A stretch of DNA of 64,000 nucleotides from Ruegeria denitrificans (lineage in GTDB: Bacteria > Pseudomonadota > Alphaproteobacteria > Rhodobacterales > Rhodobacteraceae). The stretch covers positions 518,880-582,879 of the forward strand of contig NZ_CYUD01000001.1 in assembly GCF_001458295.1 (NCBI RefSeq), in the 5' to 3' direction. Within the stretch, counting starts at the first letter, position 1, and every line of letters begins with the position of its first letter. Positions 9,218 through 18,086 of the stretch are shown here, piece after piece. Position numbers and translations under genes: made by a program. The notes under the pieces were generated by a model, which ran no database searches, had not been told where the DNA came from, and saw nothing but the letters and a program-made list of their open reading frames with translations.

Positions 9218-10381
9218 ATGTTCACGGCCACTATGCAATTCGATCTGGGTGAGGATGTGAATGCCCTGCGCGAGATGGTGCATCGCTGGGCGCAGGATCG
9301 GGTCAAACCGATGGCGGCCAAGGTCGATCAATCGAACGCCTTTCCCAATGAGTTGTGGAAAGAGATGGGTGATCTTGGGATGCTGGGGATCACGGTGTCC
9401 GAAGAATACGGCGGGGCGGGAATGTCCTATCTGGCCCACACCGTCGCGGTGGAGGAGGTGGCGCGGGCCTCGGCCTCGGTCTCGCTATCTTACGGGGCGC
9501 ATTCGAATCTGTGCGTCAATCAGATCAAACTGAACGGTACAGATGAACAGAAGGCCAAATACCTGCCGCGCCTGATTTCGGGTGACCACGTGGGCGCTTT
9601 GGCAATGTCTGAGGCCTCGGCCGGATCGGATGTTGTTTCGATGAAGCTGCGCGCGGAAAAGCGCAACGATCATTACCGGCTGAACGGCAGCAAATACTGG
9701 ATAACCAACGGGCCGGATGCAGACACTCTGGTCGTTTACGCCAAGACGGACCCGGATGCAGGCTCGAAAGGGATCACCGCATTTCTGATCGAGAAAGAGA
9801 TGAAAGGTTTCTCGACCTCTCCGCATTTCGACAAGTTGGGGATGCGGGGGTCCAACACGGCCGAACTGATCTTTGATGATGTCGAAGTGCCATTCGAAAA
9901 CGTTCTGGGCGAAGAGGGCAAGGGCGTTGCGGTTCTGATGTCGGGTCTGGACTATGAACGCGTCGTGCTGGCCGGGATCGGCACCGGCATCATGGCAGCC
10001 TGTCTGGACGAGGTCATGCCCTATCTGGCTGAGCGTAAACAGTTCGGCAAACCGATCGGTAGCTTCCAACTGATGCAGGGCAAGATTGCCGATATGTACA
10101 CCGCGATGAATTCGGCACGGGCCTATGTCTATGAGGTTGCCAAGGCCTGCGACAGAGGGGACGTGACCCGTCAGGATGCTGCGGCGTGCTGCCTCTATGC
10201 CTCAGAGCAAGCGATGACACAGGCGCATCAGGCAGTGCAGGCGATGGGCGGGGCCGGGTTTTTGGCGGATTCGGCGGTCAGCCGGATATTCAGGGACGCC
10301 AAACTGATGGAGATTGGCGCAGGCACCAGCGAAATCCGTCGGATGTTGATCGGGCGTGAGTTGATGAGCGAAATGCGTTGA
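9218..10381 (+). CDS. ivd: Isovaleryl-CoA dehydrogenase
   Basis: FAD enzyme of leucine catabolism that oxidises isovaleryl-CoA to 3-methylcrotonyl-CoA and passes electrons to ETF. The start at ATG 9218 has a GGGGAGGGG site and gives 387 residues, the usual length. Acyl-CoA dehydrogenase signatures are present: ALAMSEASAGSDV, KYWITNGPDADT (FAD and substrate contacts), and QAMGGAGFL with IGAGTSEIRR near the C-terminus. Glu247 in DYERVVLAG matches the unusual position of the catalytic base in isovaleryl-CoA dehydrogenases, which supports that specificity. It begins the leucine cluster but is separated from the other genes by the opposite-strand ompW-like gene. Confidence 0.93.
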   Translation: MFTATMQFDLGEDVNALREMVHRWAQDRVKPMAAKVDQSNAFPNELWKEMGDLGMLGITVSEEYGGAGMSYLAHTVAVEEVARASASVSLSYGAHSNLCVNQIKLNGTDEQKAKYLPRLISGDHVGALAMSEASAGSDVVSMKLRAEKRNDHYRLNGSKYWITNGPDADTLVVYAKTDPDAGSKGITAFLIEKEMKGFSTSPHFDKLGMRGSNTAELIFDDVEVPFENVLGEEGKGVAVLMSGLDYERVVLAGIGTGIMAACLDEVMPYLAERKQFGKPIGSFQLMQGKIADMYTAMNSARAYVYEVAKACDRGDVTRQDAAACCLYASEQAMTQAHQAVQAMGGAGFLADSAVSRIFRDAKLMEIGAGTSEIRRMLIGRELMSEMR

Positions 10382-10411
10382 AAAAACGCCCCGCCCAAGG
10401 GGGGCGGGGCG
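10381..10411 (-). terminator. Rho-independent terminator of the ompW-like gene
   Basis: A 10-bp perfect GC stem (10387-10396 with 10402-10411, loop of five) is followed on the minus strand by six T residues (10386-10381). It directly abuts the ivd stop codon, so it may also slow transcription coming from ivd, though on the plus strand no T-run follows. Confidence 0.85.
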
Positions 10412-10425
10412 TCGATTGAGAGGGA

Positions 10426-11028
10426 TCAGAAGCGATGGACGTAGGACAGACCGACCAGCCAAGGGTCGATTTCCGCTTTGCCGATATCCACGCCGTCCAG
10501 CTTGACGTCCGAGTCGATGTCGAACCAGCGCACATTCAGACGCACGGCTCCTTTTTCGGTGATCATGTAATCCAGACCGGCCTGCAGCGAGACACCGAGG
10601 GAATTGTCGATGTCCAGATCGCCCAGCGGTGTCTTCTGATCGAAGAAGATGGTGTAGTTCAGACCGGCGCCGACATAGGGCTTCCAAACGCTGTTGGTCG
10701 GGAAGTGATAGTTCAGCGACAAGGTGGGCGGCAGCTGTTTGGTGCTGGCAATGTCAGTGCCACCAAGCGCGATGTTGTGATTGAACGGGGTTGCCGCCAG
10801 CAGCTCGATGCCCAGATTGTCGCGGACGAAGTATTCGGCGGTGAAGATCGCGCTGACATCCGAGCTGACATCAGCCTCAAAACCGGCAAGCGTGCCATTG
10901 TCGGATTTCGGGTCGAGGTAAGCGACGCCGACACCCAGGGTCCAGTCACCCTGGTTCTGGGCAATGGCTGGGGCGGCAAATGCGACAAGCGCAGTCGAGA
11001 GCGTCAAGGCGGCGAGTGTTCTAGTCAT
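10426..11028 (-). CDS. OmpW-family outer-membrane beta-barrel protein
   Basis: A 200-residue small outer-membrane channel. The start at ATG 11028 gives a classical signal peptide (LAALTLSTALVAFAAPAIAQ, cleavage after AIA near residue 23) and then an eight-strand barrel pattern of alternating hydrophobic residues. OmpW traits are VGVAYLDPKSDNG at the N-terminus, FFVRDNLGIELLAATPF-like and KPYVGAGLNYTIFF segments, and a C-terminal ..GLSYVHRF ending in Phe, the barrel-assembly signal. OmpW proteins are thought to pass small hydrophobic molecules. Its terminator abuts ivd, and it is divergent from the acyl-CoA ligase. Any role in the leucine pathway would be inference from position only. Confidence 0.9.
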   Translation of the reverse strand: MTRTLAALTLSTALVAFAAPAIAQNQGDWTLGVGVAYLDPKSDNGTLAGFEADVSSDVSAIFTAEYFVRDNLGIELLAATPFNHNIALGGTDIASTKQLPPTLSLNYHFPTNSVWKPYVGAGLNYTIFFDQKTPLGDLDIDNSLGVSLQAGLDYMITEKGAVRLNVRWFDIDSDVKLDGVDIGKAEIDPWLVGLSYVHRF

Positions 11029-11164
11029 TTTCTGGCCTTTGAATTTGTTGATGGGCCGCTTGTGCAGGACCGGGTCGCCACGATCTCTGATCTGCATCAA
11101 GTTTCTGTGGTTTCAGAACGTTATGCGCGCGGGCAAACGGTAAGAAAAACAAGGGGTTCTATAC

Positions 11165-12691
11165 ATGCATCCCGATAGGTGCATACCCGGTATGCGGGAA
11201 GTTGGTGTCTGGGATACCCCGGCGCGACTCAATATGGCACAGCAATGTCTGGGACATCCTCGTGACCGCGTGGCGATCATTGATCTGACAGACGGGGGCC
11301 GCGAGGTTGTGACCTTTGGCCAACTCACGCGCATGACCGATAGGATCGCGCACGAATTGCAACAGCAGGTGCAACCCGGCGAGCGTGTGGGCGTGTTGCT
11401 GAGTCAGTCGCCTTGGTGTGCTGCGGCGCATCTGGCGATCTGGAAGCTTGGGGCGATTTCGGTGCCGCTGTTCAAACTGTTCAAGCGGGATGCGTTGGCC
11501 TCGCGCGTCGGGGATGCAGGCGCGCATCTGGTTCTGACCGATGCCGAAGGCGCCGCGTTGTTGGGCGACCTGGCCCGCCCTGTGCTGGTCGATCAGATTG
11601 CACCCTCGGATGATCCGTTTCCTTGCGCTGAGACCGGCCCCGAGGACCCCGCAGTGTTGATTTATACCTCGGGCACCACGGGCAGCCCCAAGGGTGCGCT
11701 GCATGGGCACCGGGCTTTGACCGGCCATCTGCCGGGTGTCTCGATCAGCCACAATCACCTGCGCGACGGTGATTGCCTGTGGACACCTGCCGACTGGGCC
11801 TGGATCGGTGGACTGTTTGATGTATTGATGCCTGGGCTGGCGCTGGGCATTCCGGTGGTCGCGGCACGGTTTGCGAAGTTCACGCCGGAAGCTTGCGCTC
11901 ATGTGATCGCACGCGGCGGGGTGCGGAACGTATTCTTCCCGCCGACCGCGTTGCGAATGCTGAAGGCGGCGGATCAGGCAATCCCCGGTTTGCGCTCGGT
12001 CGCTTCGGGCGGTGAGCCGCTGGGGGCCGAGATGCTGGCATGGGGGCAACAGGCGTTTGGCCTGACGATTAACGAATTCTACGGCCAGACCGAATGCAAC
12101 ATGGTCGTGTCCTCCTGCGCCGAGGATTTCCCGGTGCAACCCGGGTGCATTGGGAAACCAGTGCCAGGGCATGAGGTGGCGGTGATCGACGAAGACGGCA
12201 ATCCGACCGATGAAGAGGGCGACGTGGCCATCCGGCGCGGCTCGGCCTCGATGCTGCTGGAATACTGGAACCGCCCCGAAGCGACGGCTGAGAAGTTCCG
12301 CGGCGACTGGCTGATCACCGGCGACCGCGGCGTGTGGGAGGGCGACTACCTGCGCTTTGTCGGCCGCGATGACGACGTGATTACGTCTGCCGGATACCGC
12401 ATCGGCCCGGCCGAAATCGAGGATTGCCTGCTGACCCACCCGGCGGTGGCGACGGTGGGCGTGGTCGGCAAGCCCGACCCGCTGCGGACCGAGATCGTGA
12501 AGGCCTATGTCGTGCTGAAACCGGGGGCTGAAGCCTCAGGGGCCGATTTGCAGGATTGGGTCAAGGACCGTCTGGCGCAGTATTCCTATCCGCGCGAGGT
12601 GGCGTTTCTGGAGGAGTTGCCGATGACGGTGACGGGGAAGGTTATTCGGAAGGAATTGAAGGCGCGGGCGGCGGGGGAGTCCATTGAATGA
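11165..12691 (+). CDS. AMP-forming acyl-CoA synthetase
   Basis: A 508-residue ANL-superfamily ligase that activates a carboxylate through an acyl-AMP. Motifs: the P-loop YTSGTTGSPKGA (near residue 160), WTPADWAWIGG, the A5-type NEFYGQTECN, the GDRG and GRDDDVITSAGYRIGP hinge, and C-terminal PMTVTGKVIRKEL with the catalytic Lys. This arrangement is closest to acetyl-, propionyl- or medium-chain acyl-CoA synthetases. Sitting inside a leucine-degradation cluster it could activate isovalerate, methylcrotonate or the acetoacetate end product. The start is taken at 11165 (AGGGG nine bases before); ATG 11192 is an alternative. The 3' end overlaps the next small gene (ATGA at 12688). Confidence 0.87.
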   Translation: MHPDRCIPGMREVGVWDTPARLNMAQQCLGHPRDRVAIIDLTDGGREVVTFGQLTRMTDRIAHELQQQVQPGERVGVLLSQSPWCAAAHLAIWKLGAISVPLFKLFKRDALASRVGDAGAHLVLTDAEGAALLGDLARPVLVDQIAPSDDPFPCAETGPEDPAVLIYTSGTTGSPKGALHGHRALTGHLPGVSISHNHLRDGDCLWTPADWAWIGGLFDVLMPGLALGIPVVAARFAKFTPEACAHVIARGGVRNVFFPPTALRMLKAADQAIPGLRSVASGGEPLGAEMLAWGQQAFGLTINEFYGQTECNMVVSSCAEDFPVQPGCIGKPVPGHEVAVIDEDGNPTDEEGDVAIRRGSASMLLEYWNRPEATAEKFRGDWLITGDRGVWEGDYLRFVGRDDDVITSAGYRIGPAEIEDCLLTHPAVATVGVVGKPDPLRTEIVKAYVVLKPGAEASGADLQDWVKDRLAQYSYPREVAFLEELPMTVTGKVIRKELKARAAGESIE

Positions 12692-13165
12692 AACATTTGA
12701 TGCTCGCCTTTTCTCTTATATTGGCAGGCGTTTGCACGGTGCGGGCAGAAAAGCTCGAGCAATCCGATCGAAGTTTTGGAGTGGTTCGACGGTTGCGCGC
12801 TACTAACCCAGCATAACAATGGAATGACCATGGATACCAACTGTATTAGTATCGCCGTCGACTATTGCACAATAGGCCGTGTCGTCGAAGAACGGGTGCA
12901 ATGTCTTGTCAGACTTACTGAGCATGTCGATGCACTTTCGACAGAAATCAAAACAACTGTGCCTAAAAGTATTGGAAAGTCGGGCAGAGCGGCACGTAGC
13001 TACGAGCGACAGTACCTTCAATTGGTCGAAGGCGTTTCCGATGTTTGTGATGCATCTTCTAGCGAAGAAATTCCCCCAGATACATGGTGCGAAATGCACT
13101 TGAATGCAGGGAGCTGGGTGAATTGGCGGCACCTGCAAAGACTTGCTGGAGAGGTAGCCAAATGA
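12688..13165 (+). pseudogene. Small secreted Cys-containing protein gene with an apparent frameshift
   Basis: ATG 12688 overlaps the ligase stop and encodes a signal peptide (MKHLMLAFSLILAGVCTVRA) but stops after 42 codons. A second frame, open from about 12752 to 13165, continues with SNPIEVLEWFDGCALL and carries five further Cys residues (in DTNCISI, DYCTIG, VQCLVR, SDVCDAS and TWCEMH). Joining the two by a one-base shift near 12757-12765 would give a secreted protein of about 158 residues. The second frame ends in an ATGA overlap with mccB. Either the gene is broken, the sequence has an error there, or only the downstream part is made from TTG 12776. Codon use is less GC-rich than in the neighbours. 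I do not recognise the family. Confidence 0.55.
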
Positions 13166-14766
13166 AACTCACATCCAAAGCCATGCCCGCCTCTGAGGGC
13201 TTTAAGACAAATCGCGCGGCGCATCTGGACGCGCTGGCGCAAATCTCTGCCGCTGCCGAAGCGGCCCGCATGGGCGGGGGTGAGAAATCCCGCGCGCGGC
13301 ATGAATCTCGGGGCAAGATGCTGCCGCGCCGGCGGGTTGCGAACCTGCTGGATCCGGGGTCTCCGTTTCTGGAAATCGGGGCGACGGCGGCGCATGGGAT
13401 GTATGGCGATGCAGCCCCGGCGGCGGGGGTGATCGCGGGCATTGGCCGGGTGCAGGGGCGCGAGGTTATGGTGGTCTGCAACGACGCCACCGTGAAGGGG
13501 GGCACCTATTACCCGCTCTCGGTCAAGAAACACCTGCGCGCGCAGGAGATTGCTGAGGAAAACAACCTCCCCTGCATCTATCTGGTCGATAGCGGCGGCG
13601 CGAACCTGCCCAATCAGGATGAGGTTTTCCCTGACCGCGATCATTTTGGCCGCATCTTCTATAATCAGGCGCGGATGAGCGCGAAGGGGATTGCCCAAAT
13701 CGCCGTGGTCATGGGGTCGTGTACGGCGGGCGGGGCTTATGTGCCCGCGATGTCGGATGTGACGATCATCGTGAAAGAGCAAGGCACGATCTTTCTGGCC
13801 GGACCGCCCTTGGTTAAGGCCGCGACCGGAGAAGTTGTCAGTTCCGAAGATCTCGGCGGCGGCGACGTGCACACCCGCCTGTCCGGCGTGGCGGATTATC
13901 TGGCCGAGGATGACGCCCATGCGTTGGCTCTGGCACGGCGGGCGGTCGGATCGCTGAACCTGCGCAAGCCGCAAACGGTGGATTGGGCCAGCCCCGAGGA
14001 ACCGGCCTATGACCCCAAGGAAATTCTGGGCGTTGTCCCTGCGGATTTGCGCACGCCTTACGACATCCGCGAGGTTATAGCGCGGCTGGTCGATGGCTCT
14101 CGCTTTGACGAATTCAAACCACGCTTTGGCGAGACTTTGGTGACCGGTTTTGCCCATGTAAAAGGCTGCCCAGTGGGGATCATCGCCAACAATGGCGTGC
14201 TGTTTTCCGAGGCTGCGCAGAAGGGTGCGCATTTCGTTGAGCTTTGTTCGCAGCGCAAAATTCCTCTGGTGTTTTTGCAGAACATCACCGGGTTCATGGT
14301 TGGTCGTAAATACGAAAACGAGGGCATCGCACGACACGGGGCTAAAATGGTGACAGCCGTGGCGACGACGAATGTGCCGAAGGTTACGATGTTGGTTGGC
14401 GGCTCCTTCGGGGCCGGTAATTACGGCATGGCGGGACGGGCCTATCAGCCGCGTTTCCTCTGGACCTGGCCGAACTCTCGGATTTCCGTGATGGGAGGTG
14501 AGCAGGCCGCGGGCGTTCTGGCCACCGTAAAACGCGACGGGATCGAGCGGCAAGGCGGCACGTGGTCGGCTGAGGAAGAGGCCGAGTTCAAACGCCCGAC
14601 GTTGGAGATGTTCGAGGAGCAATCCCACCCCCTCTATGCCTCGGCCCGGTTGTGGGACGACGGCATCATCGACCCGCGTAAAAGCCGCGATGTGCTGGCC
14701 CTGTCGCTGAGCGCCGCGCTGAATGCACCGATTGAGGAGACACGTTTCGGCGTGTTCAGGATGTAG
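13162..14766 (+). CDS. mccB: Methylcrotonyl-CoA carboxylase, carboxyltransferase (beta) subunit
   Basis: Transfers the carboxyl group from carboxybiotin to 3-methylcrotonyl-CoA in leucine breakdown, in complex with the biotin subunit MccA. The start at ATG 13162 ([11 protein letters not shown]) gives 534 residues, as in known MCC beta subunits; an upstream extension is not family-like. Crotonase-type carboxyltransferase halves are visible: [34 protein letters not shown] (first oxyanion hole), [17 protein letters not shown] substrate loop, and [21 protein letters not shown] (second half). The [13 protein letters not shown] segment is typical of MCC rather than propionyl-CoA carboxylase. It overlaps the preceding small gene by four bases. 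Confidence 0.95.
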   Translation: MKLTSKAMPASEGFKTNRAAHLDALAQISAAAEAARMGGGEKSRARHESRGKMLPRRRVANLLDPGSPFLEIGATAAHGMYGDAAPAAGVIAGIGRVQGREVMVVCNDATVKGGTYYPLSVKKHLRAQEIAEENNLPCIYLVDSGGANLPNQDEVFPDRDHFGRIFYNQARMSAKGIAQIAVVMGSCTAGGAYVPAMSDVTIIVKEQGTIFLAGPPLVKAATGEVVSSEDLGGGDVHTRLSGVADYLAEDDAHALALARRAVGSLNLRKPQTVDWASPEEPAYDPKEILGVVPADLRTPYDIREVIARLVDGSRFDEFKPRFGETLVTGFAHVKGCPVGIIANNGVLFSEAAQKGAHFVELCSQRKIPLVFLQNITGFMVGRKYENEGIARHGAKMVTAVATTNVPKVTMLVGGSFGAGNYGMAGRAYQPRFLWTWPNSRISVMGGEQAAGVLATVKRDGIERQGGTWSAEEEAEFKRPTLEMFEEQSHPLYASARLWDDGIIDPRKSRDVLALSLSAALNAPIEETRFGVFRM

Positions 14767-14767
14767 T

Positions 14768-15226
14768 ATGCCTACTGTTTTTGAAAAACTGAGTAATGGT
14801 TGGAATGCTGATCCAAACGCTCCATTGCCAGCTGTAGGTTTGGACAAAGATCACTGTTGGCTGCGCTTTGCGCCGAACACTTGGAACAATCCGTCTGAGT
14901 TGTCTCAAGGCGCGTTATATTTGCAGTTCCAAGACTGCCATCGATTTCGATTTTTACCAATCAATGATGAGAGTTGGTACAAGGGACAATGCCGTTTCAG
15001 CAAGCTCGCGCCTGCATGGGGAGAGTTCTTCTCTGTGACTGGTAATCTCTTAGAAGAACAAGAAAAAACGCCATGGATTACCGTGGGCCATAGGCCGACA
15101 TGCGCCAATCACTACTTGTTCTATTTCCGTGATGAATTGTTCGAATGTACGGCTTCTTCATGGGAACTCAAAACCGAAAAGCCTGATGGCTTGGCATTTG
15201 AAGGGCCGGTTTACCATGTTCAATAA
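14768..15226 (+). CDS. Hypothetical protein embedded between mccB and mccA
   Basis: A 152-residue soluble protein starting one base after the mccB stop (ATG 14768) and overlapping the mccA start by 11 bases, so it is translated within the operon. No signal peptide or membrane segment is seen. It is rich in Trp, Phe, Tyr and Cys (DHCWLRFAP, WYKGQCRF, FYFRDELFECTAS), which suggests a compact beta-rich fold. Its base composition is clearly lower in GC than mccB and mccA, a sign of separate origin. I do not recognise the family and see no catalytic motif. It may be a recent passenger or an accessory of the carboxylase. Confidence 0.7.
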   Translation: MPTVFEKLSNGWNADPNAPLPAVGLDKDHCWLRFAPNTWNNPSELSQGALYLQFQDCHRFRFLPINDESWYKGQCRFSKLAPAWGEFFSVTGNLLEEQEKTPWITVGHRPTCANHYLFYFRDELFECTASSWELKTEKPDGLAFEGPVYHVQ

Positions 15227-17144
15227 AATCCTGATTGCCAACCGGGGCGAGATTGCCTGTCGGGTGATGGAAACAACTCAGAAAATGGGTGTCTCCTGTG
15301 TCGCGGTCTATTCCGACGCGGATGCCTCGGCAAAACATGTGCAGATGGCCGATGAGGCTGTCCGTATCGGCGGCGCAGCCCCCGCTGAAAGCTACCTGAA
15401 GGGCGACTTGATCATTAAGGCTGCGCTGGATACCGGGGCTCAGGCGATCCACCCGGGCTACGGCTTTCTCTCGGAAAACCCCGAATTCGTGGATGCGGTC
15501 AAGGCGGCTGGTCTGACGTTTATCGGCCCTTTTGCGGATGCGATCCGCAAGATGGGCCTCAAGGATGCGGCCAAGGTATTGATGGAGCAGGCAGGTGTGC
15601 CGGTTGTGCCGGGGTATCACGGCGACAATCAGGACCCTGAGCATCTGGCCGGGGCTGCTGAAACCATCGGCTACCCGGTGTTGATCAAGGCTGTTGCAGG
15701 TGGCGGCGGCAAGGGCATGCGGCTGGTCGAACGCCCCGAGGATTTCGCAACTGCGCTGGACAGCGCGCGGGGCGAGGCGAAAACCGCCTTTGGCAATGAC
15801 GCAGTTCTGGTCGAAAAATTCGTCGCCAAACCTCGCCACATCGAAGTGCAGGTGTTCGGTGATGGCACCCACGCGGTGCATTTGTTCGAACGCGATTGCT
15901 CGTTGCAACGCCGCCACCAGAAGGTGATCGAAGAAGCACCGGCCCCCGGCATGACGCCCGAGATGCGCGAGGCGATGGGGCAGGCGGGCGTTCGCGCCGC
16001 TGAGGCGATTGGCTACAAAGGGGCAGGGACGGTTGAATTCATCGTCGACGCCTCGGACGGGCTACGCCCGGACCGGTTCTGGTTCATGGAGATGAACACC
16101 CGCCTGCAAGTGGAACATCCCGTGACCGAGGCGATCACAGGTGTCGATCTGGTCGAATGGCAATTGCGCGTCGCTGGCGGAGAAAACCTACCGAAACGTC
16201 AGGAAGAACTCTCCATCACCGGTCATGCATTTGAGGCTCGCCTCTATGCCGAGGACGTGCCCAAGGGGTTCCTACCTGCAACGGGCACCCTGACGCATCT
16301 GCGTTTTCCTGCAACGTGCCGTGCCGATAGCGGCGTGCGTGCAGGCGACACGATCAGCCCGTGGTATGATCCGATGATCGCCAAAGTCATCGTTCACGGC
16401 CCCACGCGAGCAGTTGCGTTAAAGCAGTTGCACCGCGCTTTGCGGCAGACCGAGGTGGCCGGAACCGTCACCAACCTTGCCTTTCTGGGTGCGCTGACGC
16501 GACATGAGGGCTTCGCTGCGGGGGATGTTGATACCGGTTTGATCGGGCGGGACATTGATGTGCTGACACTGGTTGCGCCGGTTTCGGCCGCGACATGCGT
16601 GGCGGCGGCTATGACGGCGCTGGATTTGGTCGATACAGACCAAGAGACCGGGTTTTCCCTGTGGGCTCCGCTGCATCGCGCGGTGCAACTCATGGCGGAT
16701 GATATCATTGATCTGGATGTTCAGGTCGAAGGACCGGATTGCCAGATTTGGCAAGTCGGGGAAGAAACCGTCATCGCCGAACGCAGCAACAGTACCTGGT
16801 CCATAGGCGGAAGCCCAATGCCGCGCGTTTCGGTTTCGGGCGGGCGGATTACGGTCTTTGATAGCTACGGTCAGGCTTTTGACATCGTTGATCCGCTGGA
16901 TCGCGATGCCAGTGCCGCGGGTGATACCAACGTGATCGAGGCCCCGATGCCCGGTTTGGTCAAGGCAGTGTTTGCCTCTGTGGGCCAAGAGGTGAGTGAA
17001 GGGGACAGGCTGGCCATCTTGGAAGCGATGAAAATGGAGCATTCCCTGCTGGCCGCCCGCGACGGTATCGTGGCTGAGGTGCTGACCGAAGACGGCGCAC
17101 AGGTCGAAGCCGGAGCGGCGCTGATCAGGTTGAAAGAAGAGTAA
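15216..17144 (+). CDS. mccA: Methylcrotonyl-CoA carboxylase, biotin-carboxylase/BCCP (alpha) subunit
   Basis: Carboxylates biotin at the expense of ATP and bicarbonate and delivers it to MccB. The start at ATG 15216 gives the family-typical MFNKILIANRGEIACRV. In 642 residues it has the biotin-carboxylase N-domain, the ATP-grasp loop VAGGGGKGMRLV, the catalytic RHIEVQVFGDG and EMNTRLQVEHPVTE segments, a linker domain, and a C-terminal biotinyl domain with EAMKMEH in which Lys606 is the biotin site. It would depend on the BirA ligase encoded at 37448. It overlaps the preceding unknown gene. Confidence 0.96.
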   Translation: MFNKILIANRGEIACRVMETTQKMGVSCVAVYSDADASAKHVQMADEAVRIGGAAPAESYLKGDLIIKAALDTGAQAIHPGYGFLSENPEFVDAVKAAGLTFIGPFADAIRKMGLKDAAKVLMEQAGVPVVPGYHGDNQDPEHLAGAAETIGYPVLIKAVAGGGGKGMRLVERPEDFATALDSARGEAKTAFGNDAVLVEKFVAKPRHIEVQVFGDGTHAVHLFERDCSLQRRHQKVIEEAPAPGMTPEMREAMGQAGVRAAEAIGYKGAGTVEFIVDASDGLRPDRFWFMEMNTRLQVEHPVTEAITGVDLVEWQLRVAGGENLPKRQEELSITGHAFEARLYAEDVPKGFLPATGTLTHLRFPATCRADSGVRAGDTISPWYDPMIAKVIVHGPTRAVALKQLHRALRQTEVAGTVTNLAFLGALTRHEGFAAGDVDTGLIGRDIDVLTLVAPVSAATCVAAAMTALDLVDTDQETGFSLWAPLHRAVQLMADDIIDLDVQVEGPDCQIWQVGEETVIAERSNSTWSIGGSPMPRVSVSGGRITVFDSYGQAFDIVDPLDRDASAAGDTNVIEAPMPGLVKAVFASVGQEVSEGDRLAILEAMKMEHSLLAARDGIVAEVLTEDGAQVEAGAALIRLKEE

Positions 17145-17222
17145 CCTGTTCCCGTGCCACAACACGTGGCACAGTCAGGCCATCCGAACAGGAAACGAGA
17201 CAAAACCGGAAGGAGAGCAGCC

Positions 17223-18077
17223 ATGGGTGAGCGGGTCGAGATTTTCGAGGTAGGTCCACGCGATGGCCTGCAAAATGAACAACGTGAGATCCCGGTGGCC
17301 GAGAAAGTGGCGCTGGTCGACTGCCTTAGCCGCGCAGGGTTCAACCGGATCGAGGTGGCCAGCTTTGTTTCGCCCAAATGGGTGCCGCAGATGGCCGGCA
17401 GCGCGGATGTGTTGGCAGGGATCAAGAGGGCTGACGGAGTGCGCTATGCTGCTCTGACACCCAACATGCGTGGGTACGAGGACGCCTTGGCTGCCAAGGC
17501 GAATGAAATTGCGGTGTTCGCATCGGCGTCCGAGGGGTTCTCGAGAGCCAATATCAACGCCACGATTGCCGAATCCATCGAACGGTTTACACCAATCCTC
17601 GAGGCAGCGCGCCACATTGATTTGCCGGTGCGGGGCTATGTGTCTTGCGTGACCGACTGTCCCTATGACGGCCCAACCCCGCCTGAGAAGGTGGCCGAGG
17701 TCGCGGATCAACTGTTCAGCTTGGGCTGCTATGAAGTTTCATTGGGCGATACCATCGGACAGGGAACGCCAGACACCATCGCGCATATGCTGCTGGCCGT
17801 ACGTGAACGCGTGCCGGTAACTCGTCTGGCTGGGCATTTCCACGACACCAATGGCCGGGCCATCGACAATATCGATGCTGCTTTGGCGCTGGGCGTGCGG
17901 ACTTTTGATACGGCGGTTGGCGGCCTGGGCGGCTGCCCGTATGCGCCCGGAGCGGCTGGGAACGTCGCTACTGAGGCCGTGGCCGCCCATCTGGAGCGGT
18001 TGGGCTATGAGACTGGGCTTGATCTGGAAATTGTAGAGCAGGCGGCGCAGATGGCGCGCGCCATGCGGCCGGAATGA
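17223..18077 (+). CDS. mvaB: Hydroxymethylglutaryl-CoA lyase
   Basis: Cleaves HMG-CoA to acetyl-CoA and acetoacetate, the last step of leucine degradation. The start at ATG 17223 follows GGAGAGCAGCC and gives 284 residues. TIM-barrel DRE-TIM signatures: EVGPRDGLQNE (metal ligand Asp and catalytic Arg), SLGDTIGQGTP, HFHDTNGRA (His metal ligands) and GGLGGCPYAPGAAGN, whose Cys is the catalytic residue of HMG-CoA lyases. It lies 78 bases after mccA, and the next gene follows at nine bases, so the three are probably one transcript. Confidence 0.95.
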   Translation: MGERVEIFEVGPRDGLQNEQREIPVAEKVALVDCLSRAGFNRIEVASFVSPKWVPQMAGSADVLAGIKRADGVRYAALTPNMRGYEDALAAKANEIAVFASASEGFSRANINATIAESIERFTPILEAARHIDLPVRGYVSCVTDCPYDGPTPPEKVAEVADQLFSLGCYEVSLGDTIGQGTPDTIAHMLLAVRERVPVTRLAGHFHDTNGRAIDNIDAALALGVRTFDTAVGGLGGCPYAPGAAGNVATEAVAAHLERLGYETGLDLEIVEQAAQMARAMRPE

Positions 18078-18086
18078 GGGGCAGGC

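Noticed and set aside
11159..12439. 426-codon minus-strand frame opposite the acyl-CoA ligase
   Set aside because: Mirror frame of a clear AMP-binding enzyme; no motif or ribosome-binding site.
13018..14847. 609-codon open frame on the minus strand opposite mccB
   Set aside because: It is antisense to a certain gene, low in hydrophobic patterning and rich in Arg/His/Pro, as expected for the mirror of a high-GC coding sequence.
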